Shown: positions 54,530-64,000 of the stretch, one piece after another
How the letters are laid out: the number at the start of each line of letters is the position of its first letter
Numbering within the stretch: the stretch's first letter is position 1
From: CAVQJU01 sp963755195
GTDB taxonomy: Bacteria; Acidobacteriota; Vicinamibacteria; Vicinamibacterales; CAVVIG01
Length of the DNA: 64,000 nt
Direction of reading: 5' to 3'
Assembly: GCA_963755195.1 (NCBI GenBank)
Contig: CAVWIZ010000006.1
Span: 124,001 to 188,000, forward strand
Notes under the pieces: model-generated
The model's database searches: none
Told to the model about the DNA's origin: nothing
What the model saw: only the letters and a program-made list of their open reading frames with translations
Program-made: the position numbers and the translations under genes

Positions 54530-56320
54530 ATGGCCATTCGCATTGGCGAACTCCTGCTAAAGGAGAAGCGCATCACACCTGAGCAGCTCCAGCAGGCCTT
54601 GAACCAGCAGAAGGTCAATGGGGGAAAGCTCGGCTTCAACCTCGTCAAGATGGGGTTCGTCAAGGACGAGGACATCACCTCGCTCCTCAGCAAGCAGTAC
54701 GGCGTCCCCTCGATCAACCTCACCCAGTTCGAAATCGATCCGGCGGTCATCAAGCTGATTCCGCCCGAGACGGCCCACAAGTACCAGATTGTTCCGCTGA
54801 GCCGGGCCGGCGCGACGCTCACCATCGCGATGACGGATCCGACGAACGTCTTCGCCATGGACGACATCAAGTTCATGACCGGCTACAACGTCGAGCCGGT
54901 GGTGGCGTCGGAAACGGCGGTCATCGAGGCGGTGCAGCGCTACTACCCGACGGGCGCTCCCAAGACGGCGTCGAACAAGGGCGCCGCCTCGCCGGTCTCG
55001 ACCGCGATGGCGATGACCGGTCCGAGCGCGCTCGACATGGCCAGCAAGGGCCTGGAGGAACTGCAGGCCCTTGGCGACGCCGGCGACGTCGAAGTCCTGC
55101 AGGAGCTCGAGGAGATCAGCGCCGAGACCCTGGCCAAGCAGGGCGAAGAGGCGCCGGTCGTCCGGCTGGTGAACGTCGTGTTGATGTCGGCGATTCAGAA
55201 GGGAGCCAGCGACATCCACATCGAGCCGTACGAGAAAGAGCTGCGCATCCGCTACCGCATCGACGGGATTCTCTACAACATCATGAGCCCGCCGATGAAG
55301 TTCCGCGACGCGATCTCGTCGCGCCTGAAGATCATGGCGAAGCTCGACATCGCCGAGAAGCGCCTGCCGCAGGACGGGCGCATCAAGATTCGCTTCAGCG
55401 ACAGCGGCGTGCAGAAGGAGATCGACTTCCGTGTCTCGGTGCTCCCGACGCTCTTCGGCGAGAAGATCGTCATGCGTCTGCTCGACAAAGACAAGCTGAT
55501 GCTCGACATGACCAAGCTCGGCTTCGAGCAGGAATCGCTGACGAAATTCGAGGCCGCGATTCTCCGGCCGTGGGGCATGGTCCTCGTCACGGGTCCGACC
55601 GGCAGCGGCAAGACCAACACCCTCTATTCCTCGATCTCCAAGGTGAACACGCCGGAAACCAACATCATGACCGCCGAAGACCCGGTCGAGTTCAACCTGG
55701 TCGGCGTGAACCAGGTGCAGATCCGGGAAAACATCGGCCTGAACTTCGCGGCGGCGCTCCGGTCGTTTCTCCGGCAGGATCCGAACATCATCCTGGTCGG
55801 AGAAATCCGCGACTTCGAGACGGCCGAAATCGCGGTCAAGGCGGCCCTGACGGGCCATCTCGTGCTGTCCACACTGCACACCAACGACGCGCCGAGCACG
55901 ATCAACCGCCTCATGAACATGGGTATCGAGCCGTTCCTGGTGGCGAGCTCCGTGCATCTGATCTGCGCCCAGCGACTGGTTCGACGGGTGTGCGCGAACT
56001 GCAAACAGGCACATCCGACGCCAAATCCTGCGCTCCTGACGGCCGGTTTCACCGCCGAGGAGGCCGAGACGGTCACACCAATGAAGGGCGCCGGGTGCGA
56101 AAAATGTAACAACACCGGCTACAAGGGGCGCGTCGGGCTGTACGAAGTGATGGAAGTGTCCGAGGAGCTGCGCGAGCTGATTCTCGTCGGCGCCTCCGGC
56201 CTCGAGCTCCGGCGGAAAGCGGTGGACGAAGGCATGATCACGCTGCGGCGCAGCGGGCTCCGCAAGGTGATGGACGGCCTGACGACGGTGGAAGAAGTGG
56301 TGCGCGAGACGGTGAAGTAG
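54530..56320 (+). CDS. pilB: Type IV pilus assembly ATPase PilB
   Basis: 596 residues. N-terminal GspE/MshEN domain (about 1-150), then the ATPase: Walker A GPTGSGKTNTLYSS (about 351-364), Asp box, Walker B IILVGEIRDFETAEIA (about 421-436), His box and a tetracysteine zinc site (CANCKQ ... CEKCNNTGYKGR). Drives pilus extension from the cytoplasm. First gene of the pil cluster. Confidence 0.97.
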   Translation: MAIRIGELLLKEKRITPEQLQQALNQQKVNGGKLGFNLVKMGFVKDEDITSLLSKQYGVPSINLTQFEIDPAVIKLIPPETAHKYQIVPLSRAGATLTIAMTDPTNVFAMDDIKFMTGYNVEPVVASETAVIEAVQRYYPTGAPKTASNKGAASPVSTAMAMTGPSALDMASKGLEELQALGDAGDVEVLQELEEISAETLAKQGEEAPVVRLVNVVLMSAIQKGASDIHIEPYEKELRIRYRIDGILYNIMSPPMKFRDAISSRLKIMAKLDIAEKRLPQDGRIKIRFSDSGVQKEIDFRVSVLPTLFGEKIVMRLLDKDKLMLDMTKLGFEQESLTKFEAAILRPWGMVLVTGPTGSGKTNTLYSSISKVNTPETNIMTAEDPVEFNLVGVNQVQIRENIGLNFAAALRSFLRQDPNIILVGEIRDFETAEIAVKAALTGHLVLSTLHTNDAPSTINRLMNMGIEPFLVASSVHLICAQRLVRRVCANCKQAHPTPNPALLTAGFTAEEAETVTPMKGAGCEKCNNTGYKGRVGLYEVMEVSEELRELILVGASGLELRRKAVDEGMITLRRSGLRKVMDGLTTVEEVVRETVK

Positions 56321-56358
56321 ACGGTCGAGCTCGTGACTCGTGACTGGAGACTGTGCAC

Positions 56359-57497
56359 ATGGCAACGCTTCCTGAACTGCTGAAGACGATGGTCGAAATG
56401 GACGGGTCCGACCTCCACATTGCGACCAACACTCCGCCGCAAGTCCGCGTGCACGGGCATCTGCAAGCGCCTGCAGCTGCCGGACATGCAGCCGGCCGAG
56501 ACCAAAGCGCTCGTCTACAGCGTGCTGACCGACTCCCAGAAGAAGCGCTTCGAGGAGTCGCTCGAGCTCGACTTCTCGTTCGGCATCCGGGGGCTCGCAC
56601 GATTCCGCTGCAACGTCTTCAATCAGCGCGGCGCGGTGGGCGCGGTCTACCGTCTCATTCCCGAGAAGATTCGGTACGTTCCAGGATCTCGGTTTGCCGT
56701 CGGTCCTCGGGGGCCTGGCGGAGCGGCCGCGCGGGCTGGTGCTCGTCACGGGTCCCACCGGCAGCGGCAAGTCGACGACGCTGGCCGCCATGATCGACAA
56801 GATCAACACCGAGCGGCACGAGCACATCCTCACGATTGAGGATCCGATCGAGTACATCCACCCACACAAGAACTGCCTGGTGAACCAGCGCGAGGTGCAC
56901 AGCGACACGAACAGTTTTACCGACGCGCTGCGCGCCGCGCTGCGCGAGGATCCGGACATCGTCCTCATCGGCGAAATGCGCGACCTGGAAACCGTTGAAG
57001 CGGCGTTGAAAATCGCGGAAACCGGCCACTTGACGTTCGGCACGCTCCATACGAACTCGGCCGCGCAGACGATCAACCGCATCATCGACGTCTTTCCGTC
57101 GAACCAGCAGTCGCAAATCCGCACGCAGCTCTCGCTGGTGCTCGAAGGGATCGTCTGTCAGTCGCTGTTGCCCCGCGCCGACGGCAAGGGCCGCGTGGTC
57201 TCGCTCGAGATTCTGATCCCGACGCCCGCGATCCGAGCCCTGATCCGGGACGACAAGGTTCACCAGATCTACAGCGCGATGCAGACGGGGCAGGAGAAGC
57301 TCGGCATGCAGACGGCCAATCAGTCGTTGGCCAGCCTGTACCAGAAGCGGCTCATCGCGATCGACACCGCCCTCGGGGCGTCGTCGAACCGCGACGAGCT
57401 GCAGGACATGATCAACCGCGGCGTCGGCGTCGTGGCGGGCGCCGGACTGGGTCGTCCGGGCACCGGGTCGGTACGATCGGCGGTTCCGAGTCGTTAG
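56359..57497 (+). CDS. pilT: Twitching motility ATPase PilT, two frameshifts
   Basis: 378 residues when corrected; the 1139-base span needs two single-base removals, an extra A at 56465/56466 and an extra T at 56675. Motifs: GSDLHIATNTPPQVRVHG, Walker A GPTGSGKSTTLAAMID, Asp box, Walker B IVLIGEMRDLETVEAAL, and the C-terminal region with QTNGQEKLGM-like sequence. Powers pilus retraction. ATG at 56359 preferred over GTG at 56353. Confidence 0.93.
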
Positions 57498-57548
57498 TGG
57501 TTCATGGACGTGGGCTGAGGAACACGGACTGAGGACGAGGGAAGAGTT

Positions 57549-58782
57549 ATGGCTACAACTTTCGCATACTCCGGACGGACGCGCGGCGGCGAGACGGTCA
57601 GCGGCGAGCGGATGGCGGACACGATGGACGCCGCCGTCGCCGCCCTGCGTCGCGATTCGATCATGGTCACCCGTATCACGCCCGCCAAACCGAAGGCCGA
57701 GGACAAGGCCAAGAAGGGGGCTGGCGGCAGCCGGCAAGACCACCAAGGGGGTGTCCGCCAAGAGCCTGGCCGTGTTCACGCGCCAGTTCTCGGTGATGAT
57801 CGACGCCGGTCTGCCCCTCGTGCAGTGCCTCGACATTCTCGGCAGCCAGGAAGAGGACAAGAACTTCGCCGAGGTGATCCTCCAGACGCGATCCGCCGTG
57901 GAGGGCGGCGCGGCGCTGGCCGACGCGATGCGGCGGTTCCCCAAGACGTTCGACCCGCTCTTCACCAACATGATTGCGGCCGGCGAAGCCGGCGGTATTC
58001 TCGACACGATTCTGAAGCGGCTCGCGGTCTACATCGAGAAGGCCGTCAAACTGAAGGCGCAGGTCAAGTCCGCCATGATCTACCCGGTGGCGGTCATCGT
58101 GATCGCCGGCCTCGTGGTCGGCGTCATCCTGTGGAAGGTCATTCCGACCTTCGCCGCGATGTTTGCCGGACTGGGCGCCGAGCTTCCGCTGCCCACGCGC
58201 GTCGTCATCGCGCTCAGCAACAACCTCGTCAAATACGGCAGCATCGGTGTTCCGGCCATGGGCGTGGGCCTCTACTTCTTCAAGCGCTACTACGGCACCA
58301 ACGGCGGACGCCATGTGGTCGATGCGGTCATGTTGAAGCTGCCGGTGCTCGGGATTCTCCTGCGTAAAATCGCGGTCGCGCGGTTCTGCCGGACGCTCTC
58401 GACGCTGATCGCGTCGGGCGTGCCGATTCTGGACGGCCTCGAAATCACGGCGAAGACGTCGGGCAACGCCATCATCGAAGACGCCATCATGGCCACGCGC
58501 ACGAGCATCGAACGCGGCGAAACGATCGCGGCCCCGTTGAAGGAGACCAAGGTGTTCCCGTCGATGGTGACGCAGATGATCAGCGTCGGCGAGGCGACCG
58601 GCGCCCTCGACGCGATGCTCGAGAAGATCGCGACCTTCTATGAGGAGGAAGTCGACGTGGCGGTGGCCGGCATGCTGACGCTGCTCGAGCCGATCATGAT
58701 CGCGCTGCTGGGCGTCACCGTCGGAGGCATCGTCATCGCGATGTACATGCCGATCTTCGACATGATCAGCAAGATGACGTAG
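57549..58782 (+). CDS. pilC: Type IV pilus inner-membrane platform protein PilC, one frameshift
   Basis: 410 residues when corrected: one extra G in the run GGGGG at 57716-57720. N-terminal FAYSGRTRGGETVSGE, two T2SSF domains (LAVFTRQFSVMIDAGLPLVQCL and ARFCRTLSTLIASGVPILDGL) and three membrane helices. Contacts PilB and PilT. The pilS GTG starts two bases after the stop. Confidence 0.93.
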
Positions 58783-58784
58783 CC

Positions 58785-60436
58785 GTGGGGGGACCGACAA
58801 CCGGCTTGCGTCGAAAGCTCCGGTGGCTGATTGCCGTTCGGGCGGTGATCAGCACGGTGCTGCTCGGCTCGGCGACCTTCGTGCAGATCACCGCGCCTGG
58901 GTCCTTCCCGGTCGACCCGCTGTTCTTTCTCGTCGGCGTGACCTACGCCCTCACCGCGTTCTACGCGGCGACGCTTCGGCTCTCGGATCGCTACCGGTGG
59001 CTGGTCGATGTGCAGCTGGCCGGAGACGCGCTGGTCGTCTCGGTCTTCATCTATTTCACCGGCGGCATCGCGAGCTACTTCTCGTCGCTGTACGTGCTGC
59101 CGATCGTGGCGGCGGCCACCGTCCAGTTCCGGCGGGGCGGACTGATGGTGGCGACGCTGAGCGCCCTCCTCTACGGCGGCGTGGTGGTGACCCAGTATCT
59201 GACGGCCTCAGGCCTCTTGCAGCGTTCGTGGCTGGCCCAGCCGGTGCTCCCGCCGCTATCGGTGGCGCAGTACACCTACTTGCTCAACGTTTTTGGTTTT
59301 TTTGCCGTCGCCTGGCTCAGCGGATCCCTCGCCGAGGGTGTGCGGGCGAGCGGGGTGCGCCTCGAGCAGGCGTCGAACCAGATCGCCGACCTGCAGGCGC
59401 TCAACCAGCACGTCATCGACAGCCTGCCGAGCGGCCTGGCCACGACGGACAACATGGGGCGGATCCTGACATTCAACCGAGCTGCAGAACACATCACCGG
59501 ACAGCCGTTCGCGGCGGTGCTCGGGCGTCCCATCAACGAGGTCCTGCAACTGCCCGCGGACTCGATTGGCGCGCTCACCGTCGCTCCCGACGGCGGCCGC
59601 GGCCGCCGCATGGAGGCGCATTACGTGCGCGCCGGCCAGGCCGTCGAAATTGGGTTGGGCGTCGCCTACCTGGAAACGCCGGGTGGACGGGCCGGGTACC
59701 TCGTCACGTTCCAGGATGTCACCGACATCAAGAAGCTCGAACGCCACGCCCGTCTCCAGCAGCGTCTGGCGGCCGTCGGCGAAATGGCCGCCGGCATCGC
59801 GCACGAGATCCGCAACCCGCTCGCGTCCATGTCGGGGTCGATTCAGATTCTCCGTCAGGAACTGCCGCTCAGCCCCGAGCAGGGACAGCTCATGGACATC
59901 GTGCTGCGCGAGTCGGAGCGGCTCAATACGACGATCGGTTCGTTCCTGGCCTACGCGCGGCCCCAGAAGTTCGCGATCGCCCGCTTCGACGTGCGGCGGG
60001 CGCTCAACGACGCGGCCCTTCTGCTTCGGAACTCCGCCGAGGTCCACGAAGGGCACGTGATCGACGTGGATGTGCCTCCGACCGAGCTGTGGTACGACGC
60101 CGACGAAGGGCAAGTCAAGCAAATCGTCTGGAATCTCGCGACCAACGGCCTTCGGGCCATGCCCGACGGAGGGCGCCTCCGGCTCGTCGGCGCCGTCGAT
60201 TCTGCGTCCGAGGGCGTCCTGATGACCGTACAGGACGAGGGCGTCGGGATTCCCTCTGAGGAGCTGGACGCTCTGTTTCAGCCGTTTCACGGCCAGTTCG
60301 TCAAGGGCAGCGGCCTCGGGCTCGCGATCGTGCACCGCATCGTGACCGACTACAACGGCGAAATTCAGGTTAGCTCGCAGCTGGGACGCGGCACCACCGT
60401 GACGGTGCGCCTGCCCGCGCGTGCTGTGGTGACGAC

Positions 60437-60440
<4 letters not shown>
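58785..60440 (+). CDS. pilS: Sensor histidine kinase PilS
   Basis: 551 residues from GTG at 58785. Six hydrophobic helices (about 13-185), a PAS-like domain (about 205-325), the H-box GIAHEIRNPLASMSGS, and an HATPase_c domain with N, G1 (DEGVGIP) and G2 (GSGLGLAI) boxes. Senses pilin level in the membrane in characterised systems and phosphorylates PilR. ATGA overlap with pilR. Confidence 0.93.
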
Positions 60441-61867
<1,427 letters not shown>

Positions 61868-61870
<3 letters not shown>

Positions 61871-61915
61871 CAATCTCTGGCCCATCGCAGGGCCAACGAT
61901 TGTCAGTCTTGACGC
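61868..61915 (+). promoter_or_regulatory. Inverted repeat upstream of pilA1 (candidate PilR site / hairpin)
   Basis: TGACAATC (61868-61875) and GATTGTCA (61898-61905) enclose a second stem TGGCCC/GGGCCA; followed by GTCTTGACGC. The first TGA is the pilR stop. The arms and the trailing GTCAGTCTTGACGC recur before pilA2. It lies about 87 bases upstream of the sigma-54 -24 box, a usual enhancer distance. Confidence 0.55.
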
Positions 61916-61991
61916 ATTTCATATGTCAGCTGCCTGGTCAGATATCCACTAAGTGCTGCTCAATAACCCACTTAGCTGCACATGTTCAAGT

Positions 61992-62008
61992 CTGGCACAG
62001 CCGTTGCT
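61992..62008 (+). promoter_or_regulatory. Sigma-54 promoter of pilA1
   Basis: CTGGCACAGCCGTTGCT matches the -24/-12 consensus (GG at 61994-61995, GC at 62006-62007, correct spacing). The pilA1 ATG is 62 bases downstream. Confidence 0.88.
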
Positions 62009-62069
62009 CCAAGTCTGGGCACGGCACGACCGCCGCATCTGAAAACCCAGGCTTCTCCAGGAGAGCGAC

Positions 62070-62594
62070 ATGAAGATTCGTAACCAACAGGGCTTCACCC
62101 TCATCGAGCTGCTGATCGTCGTGGCGATCATCGGCATCATCGCGGCCATCGCGGTGCCCGGATTGCTCCGCGCCCGCATGTCGGGTAACGAAGCCTCGGC
62201 CATCGGGTCGATGCGCGCCGTCAACACCGCGCAGCAGAACTACTCGCAGCAGTGCAACGGCTACGCGCCGGTGCTGACCGAGCTCGGCACGGGCGGCGCG
62301 GGAGCGTTCCTCTCGCCCGACTTGAGCATCGGTGCGCCGCCCATCGCGAAGAGCGGCTACAGCATCCAACTGGCGACGGGCCTCGGCGCCGCGGCGATTC
62401 CGACGCCGCCGATGGGGTGCACGGCGACGACGACGAACTACTACGCGACGGCGGTTCCGTTGACGGCCGGATCGACCGGCAGCCGCGGGTTCGCGACGAG
62501 CGAAGCGGGCACCATCTACCAGAACAACGCAGCGGCGGCGACCGCGCCCCCGCAGCCGTTCGTGGCCGGTGGCAGCATCAGCCCGATTCAGTAA
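62070..62594 (+). CDS. pilA: Type IV pilin PilA, first copy
   Basis: 174 residues. Very short leader MKIRNQQG, prepilin peptidase site G/F, then FTLIELLIVVAIIGIIAAIAVP with the Glu at mature position 5. Two Cys (C62, C117) could form a disulphide. Preceded by AGGAGAG. Differs from the second pilin at only four residues (2, 7, 100, 102). Confidence 0.97.
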   Translation: MKIRNQQGFTLIELLIVVAIIGIIAAIAVPGLLRARMSGNEASAIGSMRAVNTAQQNYSQQCNGYAPVLTELGTGGAGAFLSPDLSIGAPPIAKSGYSIQLATGLGAAAIPTPPMGCTATTTNYYATAVPLTAGSTGSRGFATSEAGTIYQNNAAAATAPPQPFVAGGSISPIQ

Positions 62595-62615
62595 CGTCGA
62601 CCGACGCGATTCTCC

Positions 62616-62656
62616 AACCGGCATGGCTTCGCAAGGGGCCATGCCGGTTTCTTTTT
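62616..62656 (+). terminator. Rho-independent terminator of pilA1
   Basis: AACCGGCATGGC (62616-62627) pairs with GCCATGCCGGTT (62638-62649), followed by TTTCTTTTT. A nearly identical copy follows pilA2. Confidence 0.92.
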
Positions 62657-62775
62657 GGGCCATCAGTTGTATGTATGTAGTACAAATCTGCCTCAATCTT
62701 CACAGTAGCTGTGTGTGCGGTCGTCGATACGCGTCGCCCGGGCGTTGACGGTTTTCGGCGCCAACAACGCCGACC

Positions 62776-62832
62776 TGACAATCTCTGTCGGAACACCGGG
62801 CAATGATTGTCAGTCTTGACGCTTTTGGGGGT
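62776..62832 (+). promoter_or_regulatory. Inverted repeat upstream of pilA2 (candidate PilR site)
   Basis: TGACAATC (62776-62783) and GATTGTCA (62815-62822), then GTCTTGACGC as before pilA1. The arms are conserved while the DNA between them differs, which favours protein binding. It ends about 78 bases before the -24 box. The rest of the 394-base gap between the pilin genes holds only the pilA1 terminator and the sigma-54 promoter. Confidence 0.55.
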
Positions 62833-62899
62833 CGATTTGAAGCCTCTGTTTGTCACTTAAGTTATTGAACATAAGCTACTTAGACGAGATTATCGAACT

Positions 62900-62916
62900 C
62901 TGGCATACGGGTTGCT
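62900..62916 (+). promoter_or_regulatory. Sigma-54 promoter of pilA2
   Basis: CTGGCATACGGGTTGCT: GG at 62902-62903 and GC at 62914-62915 with the required spacing; one change from the pilA1 -24 box (TGGCAT for TGGCAC). ATG 73 bases downstream. Confidence 0.85.
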
Positions 62917-62988
62917 TTTTGGTTGGGCACGGCACGCCCGATAGTGGGCACCGGCAGCAAATAACGTAACTTTTAAGGAGAGACAGAA

Positions 62989-63513
62989 ATGAGTATTCGC
63001 AACCAGAAAGGTTTCACCCTCATCGAGCTGCTGATCGTCGTGGCGATCATCGGCATCATCGCGGCCATCGCGGTGCCCGGATTGCTCCGCGCCCGCATGT
63101 CGGGTAACGAAGCCTCGGCCATCGGGTCGATGCGCGCCGTCAACACCGCGCAGCAGAACTACTCGCAGCAGTGCAACGGCTACGCGCCGGTGCTGACCGA
63201 GCTCGGCACGGGCGGCGCGGGAGCGTTCCTGTCGCCCGACTTGAGCATCGGTGCGCCGCCCATCGCGAAGAGCGGCTACAGCATCAACCTGGTGACGGGC
63301 CTCGGCGCCGCGGCGATTCCGACGCCCCCGATGGGGTGCACGGCGACGACGACGAACTACTACGCGACGGCGGTTCCGTTGACGGCCGGATCGACCGGCA
63401 GCCGCGGGTTCGCGACGAGCGAAGCGGGCACCATCTACCAGAACAACGCAGCGGCGGCGACCGCGCCCCCGCAGCCGTTCGTGGCCGGTGGCAGCATCAG
63501 CCCGATTCAGTAA
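62989..63513 (+). CDS. pilA: Type IV pilin PilA, second copy
   Basis: 174 residues, MSIRNQKG leader and the same hydrophobic helix and body as the first copy. Changes relative to pilA1: K2S, Q7K, Q100N, A102V. Coding DNA and the terminator are almost identical, while the promoter regions differ, so the gene body has been recently duplicated or kept alike by gene conversion. AAGGAG precedes the ATG. Confidence 0.97.
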   Translation: MSIRNQKGFTLIELLIVVAIIGIIAAIAVPGLLRARMSGNEASAIGSMRAVNTAQQNYSQQCNGYAPVLTELGTGGAGAFLSPDLSIGAPPIAKSGYSINLVTGLGAAAIPTPPMGCTATTTNYYATAVPLTAGSTGSRGFATSEAGTIYQNNAAAATAPPQPFVAGGSISPIQ

Positions 63514-63534
63514 CACCGACCGACGCGATTCTCC

Positions 63535-63576
63535 AACCGGCATGGCCTCGCAAGGGGCCATGCCGGTTCTTTTTTT
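63535..63576 (+). terminator. Rho-independent terminator of pilA2
   Basis: AACCGGCATGGC (63535-63546) with GCCATGCCGGTT (63557-63568), then TTCTTTTTTT. Confidence 0.92.
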
Positions 63577-63609
63577 GGGTCGTCATCTGTGGTACAAACG
63601 TCGCTGATC

Positions 63610-64000
63610 GTGAGTGCGACCGCTCGAACACTGGCAGCTGTCTGTGCGCTGGTCGGGCTCGCGGCGATGCTCTTTGCCGCTTCCGTGCACTATCGTCTGC
63701 TGTTCGACCCTGGCCACGCGGCCCTCTGCGACATCAGCACGACGCTCAACTGCACGCAGGTATACCTGAGCCGGTACAGCACGGCATTCGGCCTGCCGGT
63801 GTCGGTGTTTGGCGCCATCTGGTTTGCGGGGGTGTTGCTGCTCGTCGGCGCCGCCGCGATCGGACCCCAAGCGGTCCGGGAGAATGTCCCCGGGTATCTG
63901 TTTGCGCTATCGACGGCCGGCCTGGCCGTGGTGCTCTATCTCGGATACGCGTCGTTCGTGATTCTGAAAGTGTACTGTGTGGTGTGCCTGATCACCGACG
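63610..64000 (+). CDS. Vitamin K epoxide reductase (VKOR) family protein, N-terminal part (runs off the right edge)
   Basis: About 130 residues are visible from GTG at 63610 (GTG at 63589 is an alternative). Helix 1 TLAAVCALVGLAAMLFAA, then the loop cysteines CDISTTLNCTQV and the active-site pair CVVC near residues 123-126, with the conserved Ser/Tyr-rich LSRYSTAFGLPVSVFGAIWF. Re-oxidises DsbA-like thioredoxin-fold proteins by passing electrons to quinone in the inner membrane. The frame is open at the window end. Confidence 0.88.
   Translation, partial: MSATARTLAAVCALVGLAAMLFAASVHYRLLFDPGHAALCDISTTLNCTQVYLSRYSTAFGLPVSVFGAIWFAGVLLLVGAAAIGPQAVRENVPGYLFALSTAGLAVVLYLGYASFVILKVYCVVCLITD

Overview
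The window looks like chromosome from a high-GC Acidobacteriota bacterium, most probably of the Vicinamibacteria type. This is inferred from gene style and has not been tested by search. The clues are SPDG-repeat propeller proteins, a VWFA protein, a DUF885 peptidase, reaction-centre-like cytochrome c, fused MFS/spermidine-synthase proteins and a Myxococcus/Geobacter-like type IV pilus cluster. No rRNA, tRNA, CRISPR array, prophage or complete insertion sequence was found.

Layout. 1-20 kb holds mixed metabolic and envelope genes: a propeller fragment, DUF885-cupin protein, GNAT, bacterioferritin comigratory protein, VWA, SWIB, MFS/SpeE fusion, M20 peptidase, cystathionine beta-synthase, two c-type cytochromes, a Tat-exported TPP enzyme with many frameshifts, an MBL-fold protein, DDAH, DUF3500 and a PP2C phosphatase. 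20-40.5 kb is one almost continuous translation block on the + strand: rpsL-rpsG-fusA (no tuf), rpsJ-rplCDWB-rpsS-rplV-rpsC-rplP-rpmC-rpsQ, rplN-rplX-rplE-rpsN-rpsH-rplF-rplR-rpsE-rpmD-rplO-secY-adk-map-infA-rpmJ, and rpsM-rpsK-rpsD-rpoA-rplQ, ending in a strong intrinsic terminator. 40.6-43.9 kb is a patch of small unrelated genes and fragments (GrpB-like, hypotheticals, small membrane proteins). 43.9-52.8 kb is a - strand run, read from MarR leftwards: MarR, Yip1-like protein, MacA-like adaptor, two MacB-like permeases, an EF-G paralogue and a MATE exporter. 52.9-54.5 kb has a pyruvoyl arginine decarboxylase and an outer-membrane protein. 54.5-63.6 kb is a type IV pilus module, pilB-pilT-pilC-pilS-pilR-pilA-pilA, with sigma-54 promoters before both pilins. 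A VKOR-family protein runs off the right edge.

The most unusual feature is the spacer DNA of the ribosomal operons. Spacers that are usually a few bases long are filled with several different families of short 7-9-base words, usually written once forward and once as the reverse complement, so each can fold into a long hairpin. A separate roughly 83-93-base element with a co-varying hairpin sits 21-23 bases upstream of the start codons of rplC, rplD and rpmD. The 3' end of rplE is followed by three exact 65-base copies related to its own tail. In several places these repeats supply the stop or start codon of the flanking gene.

A caution on sequence quality: six or seven otherwise well-conserved genes need single-base corrections to read through (12.1-14.0, 47.5-48.8, 53.1, 54.2, 56.4-56.7 and 57.7 kb). 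Almost all of these are one extra base, nine of them in one gene. This fits insertion-type sequencing or assembly errors better than gene decay, so these genes are annotated full length with the frameshifts stated.
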